Assembly: GCA_963921425.1 (NCBI GenBank)
Contig: OY992838.1
Coordinates: 7,936,001-8,000,000, forward strand
Reading direction: 5' to 3'
Length of the DNA: 64,000 nucleotides
From: Dryas octopetala
Lineage: Eukaryota > Streptophyta > Magnoliopsida > Rosales > Rosaceae
The stretch's first letter is position 1. Every line of letters starts with the position of its first letter. The notes beneath the pieces are model-generated. The model saw only the letters and a list, made by a program, of their open reading frames with translations. It was not told the DNA's origin and made no database searches. Both the position numbers and the translations under genes were made by a program. This document shows, in pieces, positions 24,213-36,302 of the stretch.

Positions 24213-24794
24213 TATACAAGGGAGTTGTATTCCTTTAATATATAATTACCTAGGAAATTTGGATATTTCCCCCATAAATTCCTAAAAATACAAGGAAAAA
24301 TCATCAGTGAGGCTATGCAGAATACATCTTACAGACTTTAATGGTGGCCATCACCAGACTGTGCTTGAGGCTTACAATCATAGAAAATGTGAAAAATCAT
24401 ATGATAAAGAGAATCATTGTAATGCATGGTATTGTTCAAACAAAAGATTCAAAAAACTACTGTGAACAAGAGTGAGTCTACAAATAGAATGAGTCACCAA
24501 TTCAACATAGAACACTGATTCCTCCCAAAAGGTTAAGGTTTACAATAGACCAGAACAGAAAAAGGAAGAAAAAGAAAAAAATTTGAACTGCCAAGACATT
24601 GTCACAAGACATTAGAGACAAAATACCAAACACCATTTCCACAAGAAGAGTCTACTACTTTCTTTTAAAACCATAACATAAAAATTGAAGGAAGCTAGGA
24701 ATCCCACATATTAGTTAAACCTGTTGCCCACCTCTTTTTTTTTTTTTTTGTGGGTTCTTAAAATCATGTTGAGTTGGGTTTGTTGAGAGACTTA
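24213..24794. other. 3' flank of the calmodulin fragment
   Basis: AT-rich sequence that probably includes the 3' untranslated region of the calmodulin-coding fragment (minus strand). No gene or clear repeat seen apart from a T run at 24734-24749. Confidence 0.4.
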
Positions 24795-24988
24795 TCACTT
24801 AGCCATCATGACTTTGACGAACTCCTCATAATTTATCTGGCCATCCCCATCAACATCAGCCTCACGAATCATCTCGTCAACTTCCTCATCAGTGAGCTTC
24901 TCCCCCAGATTTGTCATCATATGGCGCAACTCAGCAGCGGAAATGAAGCCATTCTGATCCTTGTCAAAAACTCTGAACGCCTCTTTCA
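24795..24988 (-). pseudogene. Calmodulin 3' fragment (EF hands 3 and 4)
   Basis: The minus strand reads [20 protein letters not shown], then [20 protein letters not shown], and ends [16 protein letters not shown] with a TGA stop. This is the C-terminal half of canonical plant calmodulin, with both calcium-binding loops intact ([12 protein letters not shown] and [12 protein letters not shown]). The match stops exactly before KEAF: the expected EEEL coding sequence is replaced by DNA of a CACTA-like end. The N-terminal EF hands 1 and 2 are not found up to the N gap. It is either a truncated gene or a piece carried by the transposon. Calmodulin is a cytosolic calcium sensor; this piece alone would lack the N lobe. 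Confidence 0.85.
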
Positions 24989-25341
24989 TGGCGTTGAAAG
25001 AGTGTCTTAAAATTAGGTATCTATGGCGGTGTTCCTTTTGCCATTAATTTTATGACGTTTCTACATGGTCATGGTTTAGTCAAAGTATCCATGACGTTGA
25101 AAAAACGCCATCTCATTTTCTAATTTTTATGGCGCATTATCAACGTCATTATTTCATTATTCAATGGCATTTTTGTTTGATTGTCATTATTCAAAACAAA
25201 ACAAAAATGCCTTTTCATGACATTGAATAGTGCCTTTTCATGCCTTTTCCAAAACAAAACGCCATAATATTGCCTTTTCATGACATTAATTTTTAAAACG
25301 CCATTAATCAAATGTCATGAAAAGTCAAATTTGTTGTAGTG
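24989..25341. mobile_element. Second CACTA-like element end abutting calmodulin
   Basis: The right terminus reads TTTGTTGTAGTG (25330-25341), whose reverse complement starts CACTACAACAAA. Inward of it are short repeated units of ATGGCGTT, AACGCCAT and TCATGACATT in both directions, which resemble subterminal repeats. The matching left end was not seen. The boundary with calmodulin coding sequence is abrupt at 24988/24989. Confidence 0.55.
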
Positions 25342-28300
25342 CTTGTACGTATATAGCTGACTTGTATCGAAGCTTGCATGTGAGTCGTGACAAATTTATA
25401 TATTTTCCATTTGAAAAAGAATAATATTATATATCCAATGTTGCATGTAACTTGCGTTGCATGATTTGCATCCAAGTTTAAATTTAACCTATTGTCTTGT
25501 TAATCTAGTTATATATCTATCTTGTATCGAAGTTTTAATCTGAACCATTGGTTTTTCAACCACAAAACTCTATAAATTAGTTCATTTCTAGTAGTACATA
25601 CTTGTCATTTAGACCACAACACACTTAATCTGAGTGAATTAAAATCGCCTTTGGAATAGTTACCAGTCTCTCTGCAACTTGGTAAAGACTCTTCGATTAA
25701 TTGTTTGAAAACCAATTCAACCTTTACGATTTTTTACTTTTATTTACAAAAAAAATTCCTTGTTCATTTATATATATATGGCTATAAATAAANNNNNNNN
25801 NNNNNNNNNNNNNNNNNNNNNNNNNNNNNNNNNNNNNNNNNNNNNNNNNNNNNNNNNNNNNNNNNNNNNNNNNNNNNNNNNNNNNNNNNNNNNNNNNNNN
25901 NNNNNNNNNNNNNNNNNNNNNNNNNNNNNNNNNNNNNNNNNNNNNNNNNNNNNNNNNNNNNNNNNNNNNNNNNNNNNNNNNNNNNNNNNNNNCTCTTTCA
26001 CGTTTGTAACACATGTATAATTAAACTTGTAATCATAGCAGTGAGAATACAAATATTCAATAATACTCTTGGTGGACGTAGACTAAGACTCTAAATTCAT
26101 GAACCACAAATAAATTAATACTTTCTGATTATGTCTTTACAATAGTATTTCTCCCGTTCAATTAATTTTAGGTATCAACATTAGAAGAAAAAATGAAAGT
26201 AGTTTTGGCATAGAAGAGTCATAGTTGCATATTTCTTCTTTGGAGATTTGAAATTGAAATTCCTCTTAAAACAATCCAATTTGGAATTTCCATGAACATT
26301 TTTTTTTTTTTTTTTGAGAGTGACTGAGTGAGAGAGAGAGCTCATAGGAAGGTGATTAATGAGTCAACGATTATGTAATATAGTAGGACCCGTTTGAATT
26401 TTGAAAGAAAGAAATAAGCGATGGACATACGGCGGGCAACTATGGGCGTCTATGATTGAGCATTTTCTTCCACGTCTCATCATACGATCGCTTTTGTGAC
26501 GTCGTTTCAGTTACACTGAGTGAGACTGACACGCTCACACGCACGCCACAGTGACACTTGTACACCCACTAGTCTGATAGTCTGATACCCTGATTGAAAT
26601 ATTGAATAGAATGTATGTTTTTGTTTAAATTATAATTAATTGTATGGGTAATGGGTATGTGATATGCGTGGTTGACCATGCATTCACTGATTTTCTTCTC
26701 TTCACCACCATACCATGTGTCTCATGCATATATATGCCTACGTTTTCTTCCTTGGTTTGGTACACATGAATCTCTCTCCCTCTCTCCAAACTTCAAACAA
26801 ACAATAAAACAAGTTAGGACCACAATGGTTTTTCTATTCTTACTTTATTTTTTTGGTATACAAAGATTTGTGTTTTGTGCCGTATATAATTTCTAGAGAG
26901 AATTATAACAATGGTCTTTCAACTTTAGCTTGAGTAGCACTTTAGTCAATTATATAACTTATTTTTTGAATTATAGAATTCAAGAACTATAGTCCATTAA
27001 CTTTTTCAATCATGTATATCACGTTCGAGGAAGAAAGAGGATGTGTGTTACTATTAACCTTTCAAAGAGACTCACATGTTTAACACATGATTAAAATTGA
27101 TGAAAAAAATTGGATAGATCGACAAAATGAACTTAAGTGATACACATGTGAAAGTTCACGGTTTATAGAATTAAAAAACAAGTTTATGAACCAAAATAAT
27201 AATAAGACCATTGTTGTAATTTGCTCACATTTTGTATGGCTGTGGTGTTGTGGAGAGTTTGAGACTCATCAAACACAACAGATTGAGATTGGGTCCAAAT
27301 CTATAAACCCCGACATGTAGATAAATCGATTATTGGCATTTGGCAAAGTATATAATATATATAATATTAGTCCAAATCAAACAAAAAAAAGATAATTAGG
27401 CTGGGGTTTTTTAGAAAAATAATTTTTAGATGAAGATCGGGGGTGTTTTAAAATTTACAAGAAAATTCTTTTAATTTATAATAAAGTTCTCCACCGATTT
27501 GAAGGGTATTTCTCCTCCTAGGATGTAGAGTGGGCTTTGTAGAGACTGCATGCCCAAAATTTGGGAATTAAAACCTAACATAAAGCCATCAAGAAGAAAA
27601 ATAAAAGAACTTGATTAAAAAATCTTAAATCACTACCGATTTTAATATAAAAAAAACTCAAAAAATGGAATGGACTTTAAGTCTTCCAAAAAAAAAAAAA
27701 TGCTTCAGCAACAGCACATGCAGCAGTCAGCAGCTGATTTTATCAAGGAGAAACAACATTCTAAAATGCTTCATCGTAGTGGCCCAAAAAGACCAATGGC
27801 AAAGATTCCAAAACTCCTCTCTTTCTTCTCTCTTCCACTTCGTAATCACTCTCAACTATTATTTGATGATAAATTATGCCGTATTATCCGATTCCAAGCA
27901 GAGAAAGAAGGGTTGTTACGTTGTCCAATGTCCACATCTCTAGCTAGGTATCTAAGTAGTACTGGTTGCACTTTACTAAGATATTTCTGAATTCATTGTT
28001 TGTAGGTTGTTTGTGTACTTTCGAATTTAGGCATAGCCCAACTTGGGACTTTGAAAGCTAAAGTTAAGCTTTTCGCTTGGTGGGTACAGATCATCTGGTT
28101 AGATTCTCATACTTATTGAACTTACCTTCCAAAAAGTTTGAGAAAGATTTCGCATATTATATTTTAGTACATATAAATTCCATCCACTTGGTATAAGGCT
28201 ATAAGCTAATTGAGCTAGTCACACACACATCCAAGTTGGTTCATTTATTTCCATTAGGGTAACCCAGCACCCAAAAATATATAAATCTTAAACCTGCCAA

Positions 28301-28593
28301 GTTCTAAAATTAATTGGTAGGTCAGAGAAGTTAGAACCATACTTTTTGTGCAAATAGGAATCAAAGCTTAAATAGAAGCAAGCACAGTATTCAGATGTCT
28401 AGGATAAAGCATTCACAAGAAGTTCAGTTTTCTGTCAATTATCTACCAGTAAGTTACAGGCATTGTACTACAGATGAATAGATAAAGAGGAGTACCATCA
28501 TTACAACAAGTAGCTTGAATGAAAATGCTAAAGGGAATCACATATCAGATTGGCACAAAAGCACTGAATTCCACAGATGAAAACCACCTCACG
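25342..28593. other. Intergenic region with assembly gap
   Basis: AT-rich DNA without a recognised gene on either side of the N run. A small open frame at 27670-27990 (starts MDFKSSKKKKML) has no known domain. Some promoter-like motifs (TGACGTCG near 26500) occur without an adjacent gene. T runs near 26300 suggest retroposon tails. Confidence 0.4.
25793..25992. other. Assembly gap of 200 N
   Basis: Two hundred consecutive undetermined bases. The round length suggests a placeholder rather than a measured size, so distances across it are unreliable. Confidence 0.98.
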
Positions 28594-31500
28594 TCAGCGG
28601 CGTGAAGGTCTGTGGCAACACGCAACATATCTTCCAAGAATGTTTTTGATGGGAAGGGATCCCCTGTTCATAGAAAACATGGAAAAAAGATTTAGAAAAT
28701 AAGAGAAGGAAGAACACGAAAACATTGAGTCTCAAGTTCACATCAAAAGACACATATAGAACAAAAAGCACGGAGCTTCAACACCCTCTAAAGGGGGTTT
28801 CTTCTTGGATGCTCCAAGACATCCTTTCAAAACATCAGCACCTCTCAGGAGGGAAAAGAAGAAAATAATAAAGAAGGGATAGTGTCGAGAATACTAACCA
28901 AACATGGGAATCATAGCTGTTATTACGGTTGTCGCCCAACACATAGACATGGCCTTCAGGCACATACTGCAAATTTCATACGAGTTTAAATTATGTGTGA
29001 ATCAACAATTGCAAATTGCAGCATCAAGAGAAACCAATTAACATGAAAAGTCAAGGGGTGAACCAAGTAAACTGTATACTATCAAAGGCCCATGATGAAC
29101 CCAAATATAAATGATGGGTGCCATGAACCTTTTCTGACATCTGTTTACATCGAATAACAACATGCAGAGATTACATGAAACTATATTTATTATTCTTTTG
29201 AATTTGAATAATTTTCCACAGAAGTTCATGAGCAATATTCCCACACAATATTTTTTCATGAACAGTATGCTGGAAATTGCTCCAAAAAGGTGCAGTAAAT
29301 GGAATCACAAAGTATTAACAATATGGTGCTCACAGTTAAAATTTGATACATATGTGGGTGGTTCCGCTATAAAATCTTCCTTCTGTGCAACTCCATTGAC
29401 ATAGAGCCACCCATTACGAACCTGCACATGGAGTTAGAGGAAAATGTGTCATTAAATGAACCTAATGGTACGGTGAGAGTATATGTACTATAGATATATA
29501 TATATATATATATATATCCTAATGATTAAAAGTGAAAAGAGATTGGAGGCACAATTAAATTCTTCATTTTCAAAACAAATAATATGTAAGAACTGTTTTT
29601 CAATTAAGCATGTACACTTGAGAAAAACAGCATATTCGGAATAGTGCAGCCAATTCATAAACGGAAGCAGCCTAATCACATTCGTAATGAAGTGTTAAAA
29701 GAAGACTGTAACTAGTATACCTCAACCAAGTCTCCTGCTTTTGCAACAATCCTCTTATGAAGACAATCTGTTCTGAATCTCCAGTTTGCTAATGACAAAA
29801 AAGTAACAGACTTGAGTAAAATGTAAACCATGGTTCCCTGAGACAGCCCAGCTCTATACCATATGAAAAACAAACCCTGTGTTGGATCCCAGAATGTTAC
29901 AATATCATGCAAAGCAGGACTTTTAATATAATATGACACCTGAAGAATTTATCAGCAATCGCAATGTTAAACAAATGGTAGATCAACAATAATTACAAAA
30001 AATTAAATACATTAATCTAGGTTCTAATCACTATCATAAACTAGAAAGACACACTATTCCTGGATACGAAGGGGAGAACAGAGATTCTGATGACTCTAAT
30101 ATTATTAACTAACACTGAGACTAGAAGCAATAGCAGGGACTGAATTCCTGAGATTTTTCTAGAAGTTTGAACATTCTTTATAGCTTCAAGGGGTAGTGGT
30201 ATGATCTATGGCATGGCCCAGTGAATTGATCATTGCAGCAGTTGTGTCAATTATACAGACTTGTATAATTCACAAGTATAAAATGGTAGATTTCAGGAAA
30301 CTGGATAAAGAAATTCTTGTTTTTTATTTGGGAAACGGAAAATGTTACTATTTCAAACAAGTATGTTTCTCAGAGGGAATTTTGTAGGATTTCCACTCTT
30401 TGTCCTACTGGTTTTCAACTTTGTTAGATAAAAGCTCCAATCGCATCAGCTGGCAATACACTGATCCCATGAATTGTTCATTCCATAATGTTAGTTACAG
30501 CTAATGACTACTTATCATTCAACAGACATTTTTTTTCTGCTTGTTTATAACAAGTACTTATGAAAAGAAAAATTACGAAAGAAGAAAGACAGAAAAAGCC
30601 AGTATCATCATAAGGATCTCAAAAAAAAAATTTTGGTGGTCCTGGTTGAAGTAAGAGCATAATTGTACGCAACATAAAAGCACCAATTAAATCAGCAAGC
30701 AATACACTGAAACCATGAATTGCTCAATTCGTAATGTTAGTTACTTGAATGACTACATATCATTCATAAAAAGCTTTTTGCGGTTTGTATATAACAAATA
30801 CTTATGAAATACATTTACTCAGCATGCGATACTCTACTTATGTTGGGAGATTGCAATTGCAATGATTTGAACTCAGAATCTCCTACTCTGATATCATAAA
30901 CTTAGGATCTGCCTTTCTTGGTTTACCATTGCTCCTAAAAAGTTAGAAGTTAGGATGTGGACCAACAATTATTTTATATTCTTACACCTATAAAGCAATG
31001 TTAGCATAGAAGTATTGATGCACATTACACATTGACTGTATAAAAAGAACCTCATCCATAGAGTGCTAGCAAATAGTCTCTGTGTACCATTTATGACGAC
31101 AATCTTATCGTATGTCCTCAAACTACCAGATGTAACTTTTGGTTAACTATCCTAAGAAAAACCAATCGATTCTGGTCTTGATGTGAAATAATCATTGGTG
31201 GATTACAACAATATTTGTAAAGGCAAATAATAATGAATGTGGTTAGTCTATCTTTAGCAGTGGGAATTTATTCGGATCATATAGGGTAGTTAAAAGAAGG
31301 TTAATGGATGAAGACACTGATGGTGAAGACAGAGTCCACAAAGGCAACAATGCAAGTGATAGTGATGCCAAAGAAAAGGATAGCATATCTAAATCAGTAA
31401 GAAAGAGGATTTCTAGACACTAGAGGCTGAAAGGGTTCTTTTGCAACATTAAGCATTTATAAGATACATCATATATGCTTCACAACCAAGATGTTTGCTC

Positions 31501-31922
31501 AAAATAAGTTAAGATTTCAACATGTAGACAACAATCTACCAGGTTTATATATATAAAATAGCATGTACTATTCATTAAAAAGGAAAAAAAAAGGCAAATA
31601 TATTCGTTCTGTCTGAAACATTCTGTAGAACACAAAGCAAACCACAATCCTTGAAATGCCAAAACCACTACACTTGCAATTAAATCTGCTCACCTTTTCG
31701 ACAATGACTCGATCACCAACACAAAGAGTCGGGTACATAGAAGAGGATGGTATGAAGCGAATCTCAGAACACATAGTCCACAAAAAGCACCACCACCAAG
31801 AGTCTCAAGAACCCATCAAGGCCAGGCCATCGGAGGAACTCCCAACTCTGGCATGGCATCCACCGCAGCGAAGAGTAGGTAATGAGGCAGTGGTACAACG
31901 CAGAGGGCCCAAGAAGCTCATT
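28594..31922 (-). CDS. Type I signal peptidase-like protein (chloroplast processing peptidase class), possibly broken
   Basis: Six minus-strand exons: 31922-31694, 29939-29876, 29788-29721, 29421-29334, 28966-28899 and 28663-28594 (stop TGA). The catalytic Ser block is CSEIRFIPSSSMYPTLCVGD, the Lys block HKRIVAKAGDLVEV, and the C-terminal box GDNRNNSYDSHVWG. Such serine/lysine peptidases remove transit or signal peptides at plastid or other bacterial-type membranes. A hydrophobic segment (GFLRLLVVVLF) precedes the Ser block as a membrane anchor. Oddities: in exon 1 the frame of MSFLGPLRCTTASLPTLR must shift to read RWMPCQSWEFLRWPGLDG, then shift back at a T run before WTMCSEIRF; and exon 4 ends one base out of phase with exon 5. 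Either the gene is decaying or the draft has indel errors. All active-site motifs are intact, so errors are plausible. Confidence 0.75.
30429..30809. repeat. Local direct duplication in the signal peptidase intron
   Basis: About 135 bases at 30429-30565 recur at 30674-30809. Shared text includes GCAATACACTGA, CCATGAATTG, TAATGTTAGTTAC, AATGACTAC-TATCATTCA and TATAACAA-TACTTATGAAA. The copies differ at roughly a quarter of positions, so the duplication is old. Confidence 0.7.
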
Positions 31923-32602
31923 GTTACAAAGATTGCAAGAAATGAAAACAACCCAAAATTGAAAGGGAAAGAGGATTAGAATGTGGCCCCAAGGGGGTGT
32001 TGAGCTTCAAGCTTCAAAGGGTTTTGGGAGAAAGCAAGGTGTTTGATTGTGGGTGGTGTTTGGTTAGGTGATTGTGATCACCATGGCCACGAGAGACTCT
32101 GCTTCAGCTTGAGAAGCAGAGAGACGGAGAGAAAGAGAGAGTAAAGGTGAGGAAATGGATATATATATATACATTGACTTGACTGACCGGGTATTCTTGC
32201 TGGCGAAGTTTCTATGTTTGGAAGACAGCCGGAGGCATATTGGTTTCTGTGCAACCCCCACTGTTAGTGACACTGACTCGTCATTCGTGCTAACGACCAA
32301 CGGCCAAGTGTCACTTGGCTGCTGGCGCTACAAAAAATAAGATAATCTATGATCCCATATGAGACAGTCTAAATGCCCAAATTCAATGGAAGCACAATTT
32401 AGAAACCCATCAGACCCAAAAAAAGACAGAAAATAAAATTAGAAACCTTTGCTAGGAAAAGAAAGGATAAAACATAAAAGTGAACTAAAAAAGACAGAAA
32501 AGAAAAGTAGAGACCTTTGCTACATGGCATGCACCAACTATATTTTCTCAATTCTTGATTAGAAATAGAATCGAGATTTTAAGATGGAATGAATTTTAGA
32601 TT

Positions 32603-32660
32603 GTGGGTTGTGGGTTGTGGGTTGTGGGCTATGGGCTGTGGGCTGTGGGCTGTGTGCTGT
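32603..32660. repeat. GGGTTGT / GGGCTGT heptamer minisatellite
   Basis: About eight tandem units of seven bases, first GTGGGTT then GTGGGCT, with slight variation. The runs of three Gs spaced by four bases could fold into a G-quadruplex. It lies about 700 bases upstream of the signal peptidase gene start. Confidence 0.85.
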
Positions 32661-33540
32661 GACTTCAGAAATATACTTGGGAAAAAGAAATTTTGTGGGA
32701 TGGACTAGCTACGCGAGAAACTTTTAGTAATATGAATATAATTAATTTGGTATATCAGCCCAATAATGATGACGCATAAGCTTTTAATACTTCATCACAT
32801 AAATTTTTTTTCAATAGACTAAACATATCTCATGAGATGAGATGTTAAGTCTACCCATACCCCTTTTATAGGTAAGCTTTTTTCCACCACAGCCCAGCCA
32901 AATCTTATGTTTGATTTTGTCACTGTTCTCAAAAATAGGAACAATTATTCATTTTTTCATTAGGTTTCATTTTTAAATGTAAAGTGAAGGTTGTTGTGGT
33001 CTCTTTGTATGACAACATGCATGCATGCATGCACCATGCATGCATCTTAACACTTGTCTTCCACAGTATGACACTTGTCCTTAGGTGTGTCAAACTTCTA
33101 ACCACTCATTTCTTGTGATCATGCATGGTGGATGCATATTATTGCACCACATGTCTTTCATGCAAAGATCTAAATATAAATTACTTAAAAATCCTAAATA
33201 CATAAGTGTGGGCAACCACGTAAATATCAATATTTACAACGAAATTCGTGACATTGGAAAATTTGTGTGGGGTGGAGTTAGGAAAATAGTGGGTATGTGT
33301 AACATTACTCATAACTATTTGCATCCTTGAAGATTACATGTTGATTATTTAAAAGGATTTTATACAATATCATATCAAAGAACACTAGCAGCAAGTCTTC
33401 AGGATTAACCCCAAGTGATGAGAGTGAGTTAATAATGAGTTAAAATTAGAATAGAATAAAGTTTGATTTTCTTGAATGTAAATTATGTAACTACAAAAAA
33501 ATAGTATATTTGAATAAATATATTGAAAACCAGAAATTCA
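32661..33540. other. Intergenic with RY-motif cluster
   Basis: AT-rich DNA without a recognised gene. At 33016-33046 CATGCA is repeated several times in overlapping copies. CATGCA is the core RY/Sph element bound by B3 factors such as ABI3 and FUS3 in seed genes, but no seed-type gene is adjacent; it may be a plain tetranucleotide repeat. Confidence 0.45.
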
Positions 33541-34020
33541 ATAAATAAGCAGAAGAATTCTACTCACGAAAAGCATGCCTCACCAAACAGCTCACAAAAT
33601 CACCAATAAGAATCCTGCAATTATTGACAAGGCTAAAGGGATAAATATCATCAATGTCCTTGGAAACCACCAACACAACAAGAGAGGAATCACTCTAAAC
33701 TTGAAGCAAAGAAACACCATTTTCTACTTAGATAGAGACCCCAAAACAAACCCCATAGCTCGGCTTCCAAGTTCCAACACATAACCAAAGTTTGGGGTAA
33801 AAGCCCCAAGCCAACCATCACTACAATTCCTCAATAAACCACCAGCACCAATAGACGAGTAAAGGAGTTTCTACATTCATCAGTATTGAGCTTAAGAAAA
33901 TCTCTAGATGAAGGCCACTAATGGAAATCAACCATCTGTGTGGAAGGTTTAGAGACATCAACTTTATTAGCTCTAAACCAATCTGAAAGCATAACGAGAG
34001 ATAACACCACCGTGACTAGC
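33541..34020 (-). pseudogene. LINE-type RNase H domain relic
   Basis: On the minus strand the text WPSSRDFLKLNTDECR is followed by SSIGAGGLLRNCSDGWLGAF, then an ELGS region, and finally VRHAFRE with NSSAYLL. That is the order of the plant RVT_3-type RNase H domain found at the C-terminus of LINE retrotransposons (LNTDG, GGVIRN, HVFREAN, ADALA). The frame changes several times and stops occur, so it is a dead fragment. The rest of the LINE was not recognised nearby. Confidence 0.65.
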
Positions 34021-34686
34021 TGAAATAGTAAACATATTGTTTAGTTTGTTTTAAACACTACATTCAACTTTTGTATTTATTGAGTATTTTTCCATGTAAT
34101 TAGGCTATTTATTGAGAAATAATGTGAGTGTATAATGGGAAAAAACATGGGTGCCCCTATTTGGACTAAATGTTTTTCAGTAGTCCAAATAATTTAATAA
34201 AATGTTAATTTTAAATTTATTATAATGTAAATTAATTGTTAAGGACAAACATTTAATTTTTAAAATTTTTAAAATAATTAATTGAAACTATATCCAACAC
34301 CATTAGTATACCCAATAGCTCTTTATACCCAACATATGCACTCATCTCTACATCTTTACACACCTCTCCTCTTTAATAAAACCCTAAACTCCACTGCACT
34401 AACATTCTCCATATCAAGACGAACAAACATAATATTGATAAATGGATGCTTAAGTCGCGATTGGGAGTCTTCAAACGAGGTATTATCAACATTTCATTGT
34501 GTTTTTACCGAAAAAATTCGTATTTTAAAAAACTGAAATCACAACATGTTCGGTGCACCAATGCCGAACACTTAGGATACAGTTCAGCAAAGAGGCACCG
34601 AACATCATCAATCCCGTTCGGCAGGCCACAACCGAACATGTCTTTTTTCAACAAAAATGACCACAATGAGAACTAATACATATATC

Positions 34687-35782
34687 CAAGGAGTAAAATT
34701 TCGGTTTCGAGGAAATTTTCGATGGAAATTTCGACGGAAATTTTAGCGGAAATTTCGATTAAAATTTCGATTTCGACAAAATTAGACAAAAACGACGGAA
34801 ATTGTTATCAAAATACGGAAATTTTGAATGAAACTTGATTATATGTTTATTTAAGATATTATCTACTACATTGATAAAAAATATTAAAGAAATCAAATTA
34901 TATAGTAGGTTTCAAGTGATATAAAGTAAATATAATGTGCGCTGGAGGTAAATACTGTTAAAGAAATGAATTGCTAATTAATAATTTATAAATAACACTT
35001 CAAATTTATTTATATTACAATATTAAATCATGAATTAAATAAATATAATGTGTGTTGGAGATAAATACTATTATAAAATTATTTATTACTTAATAATTAC
35101 ATAAAAATGACCTATTTTTAAAGAATATAAATGTATTAGGATTTAAAAATAATTAAACAAAACTCAAAATCTTTTTTTTTTTCATTTTTTCTATTTTTTT
35201 ACTTTTTTTTGTCTTTCCTTCATTTTCTTTCACCATGAGTTCGTGACTCACTTCTCTAACTCTAAGTCTTTAAGTTCTCTTTCTCTTTATCATGTTTTTT
35301 CTTTTTTTGCCCCAAAAGTCAAACTGCTCCCAGGCAAATATGAACCCATCGATATTTAGAGATAAAAATCCTTTGCATTTCGTGTACGCACTGTAAAATT
35401 TTGTTCACTATCATATCATTCAACCAAGTAAAAAATCTCAAATCTGGTGGCTACAATCATGATCACACAAAGTCCTTACCGCCCTGACAACACAGACAAG
35501 CCCACCCAAAGCCTCACGTGGCGAATCCAAAAAAAATTGAAAAGATTCCCAAAGCTCAACCCATCGGACAGTCCCGATCAGCCAATCAAGTGCTCCCGAA
35601 AGATCTCAGCCACCGACAAAGGAGCAGCAAGAGATTTGCCACTGTTTGGAGTAAAGAAAATAAGAAGAAAAAAAAAAGAAAAAGAAAAAAGGACTTCACT
35701 GTGAGTAGTCCCAGGCTCCCAGCCTCCCACCAGTACTCCCCTTTCTCTCATTTCTCTCACAGACACCACCCCCTCCCCCGTG

Positions 35783-35862
<80 letters not shown>

Positions 35863-36302
35863 CATCTCCATCATAAGCCTACCCTCACCCTCACCCTCAC
35901 CCTCATCTCGCCCCAAGGAGTGGTGTTGGCTAGGTAGTTTCCGGCGAGTGGAGGATGGCCGGCGAGTGGGGGATGCGCCAGTGGTCTTGGGCCTTGGAAG
36001 GTGAAGTCGGGAAGGCGAGAGAGAGATAAGGTGAAGAGTGAAGTAATGGGGGGGGCTGGGTGTACAGCGAAATTTCAATAGGCACAGTGAAATTTCGTCG
36101 AAATTTCGTCAAATTTCGCTTAAATTTCGACGAAATTTCACAGAAATGCATTTGAAGAGTGGTCGAAATTTCGGCCGAAATATTAGCGAAATTTCGTCGA
36201 AATATTATCGAAAATTAAGGGTTATGTGATAAAATTTCGGGATCCCAAAAAAACGAAAATTTCGGCAAAATTTCGCCGAAATTTTCGAAATTTCACTCCT
36301 TG
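34687..36302. mobile_element. Non-autonomous hAT-type element with 8-base target duplication
   Basis: The element starts CAAGGAGTAAAATTTCG and ends with the inverted form CGAAATTTCACTCCTTG. Identical octamers CATATATC flank it at 34679-34686 and 36303-36310, the hallmark of hAT insertion. Both subterminal zones (34695-34830 and 36065-36295) are dense in short units of AAATTTCGNCG in either direction. No transposase is seen. The middle (35440-36050) is different: GC-richer, with a CACGTGGC motif, a GAAA-rich tract, a long (TC)n run and CCCTCA repeats, resembling a plant promoter and leader that may have been captured. Confidence 0.78.
35785..35860. repeat. (TC)n microsatellite
   Basis: About 38 TC units without interruption, followed at 35880-35905 by a short CCCTCA hexamer array. 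It lies inside the hAT-type element, in the promoter-like interior. Open frames across it are artefacts of the repeat. Confidence 0.95.

Noticed and set aside
27665-27990. Open frame starting MDFKSSKKKKMLQQQHMQQS
   Set aside because: No recognised domain, no splice context or neighbouring exons, and an A-rich start; too weak to call a gene.
30840-30905. tRNA-like B box (GAGTTCAAATC on the minus strand) in the signal peptidase intron, with a similar one near 47990-48015
   Set aside because: No A box, no tail and no target duplication could be defined, so neither is called a SINE.
35518-36078. Long open frames on both strands across the (TC)n tract
   Set aside because: They are Ser-Leu or Arg-Glu runs produced by the dinucleotide repeat inside the hAT element, with no recognisable domain.
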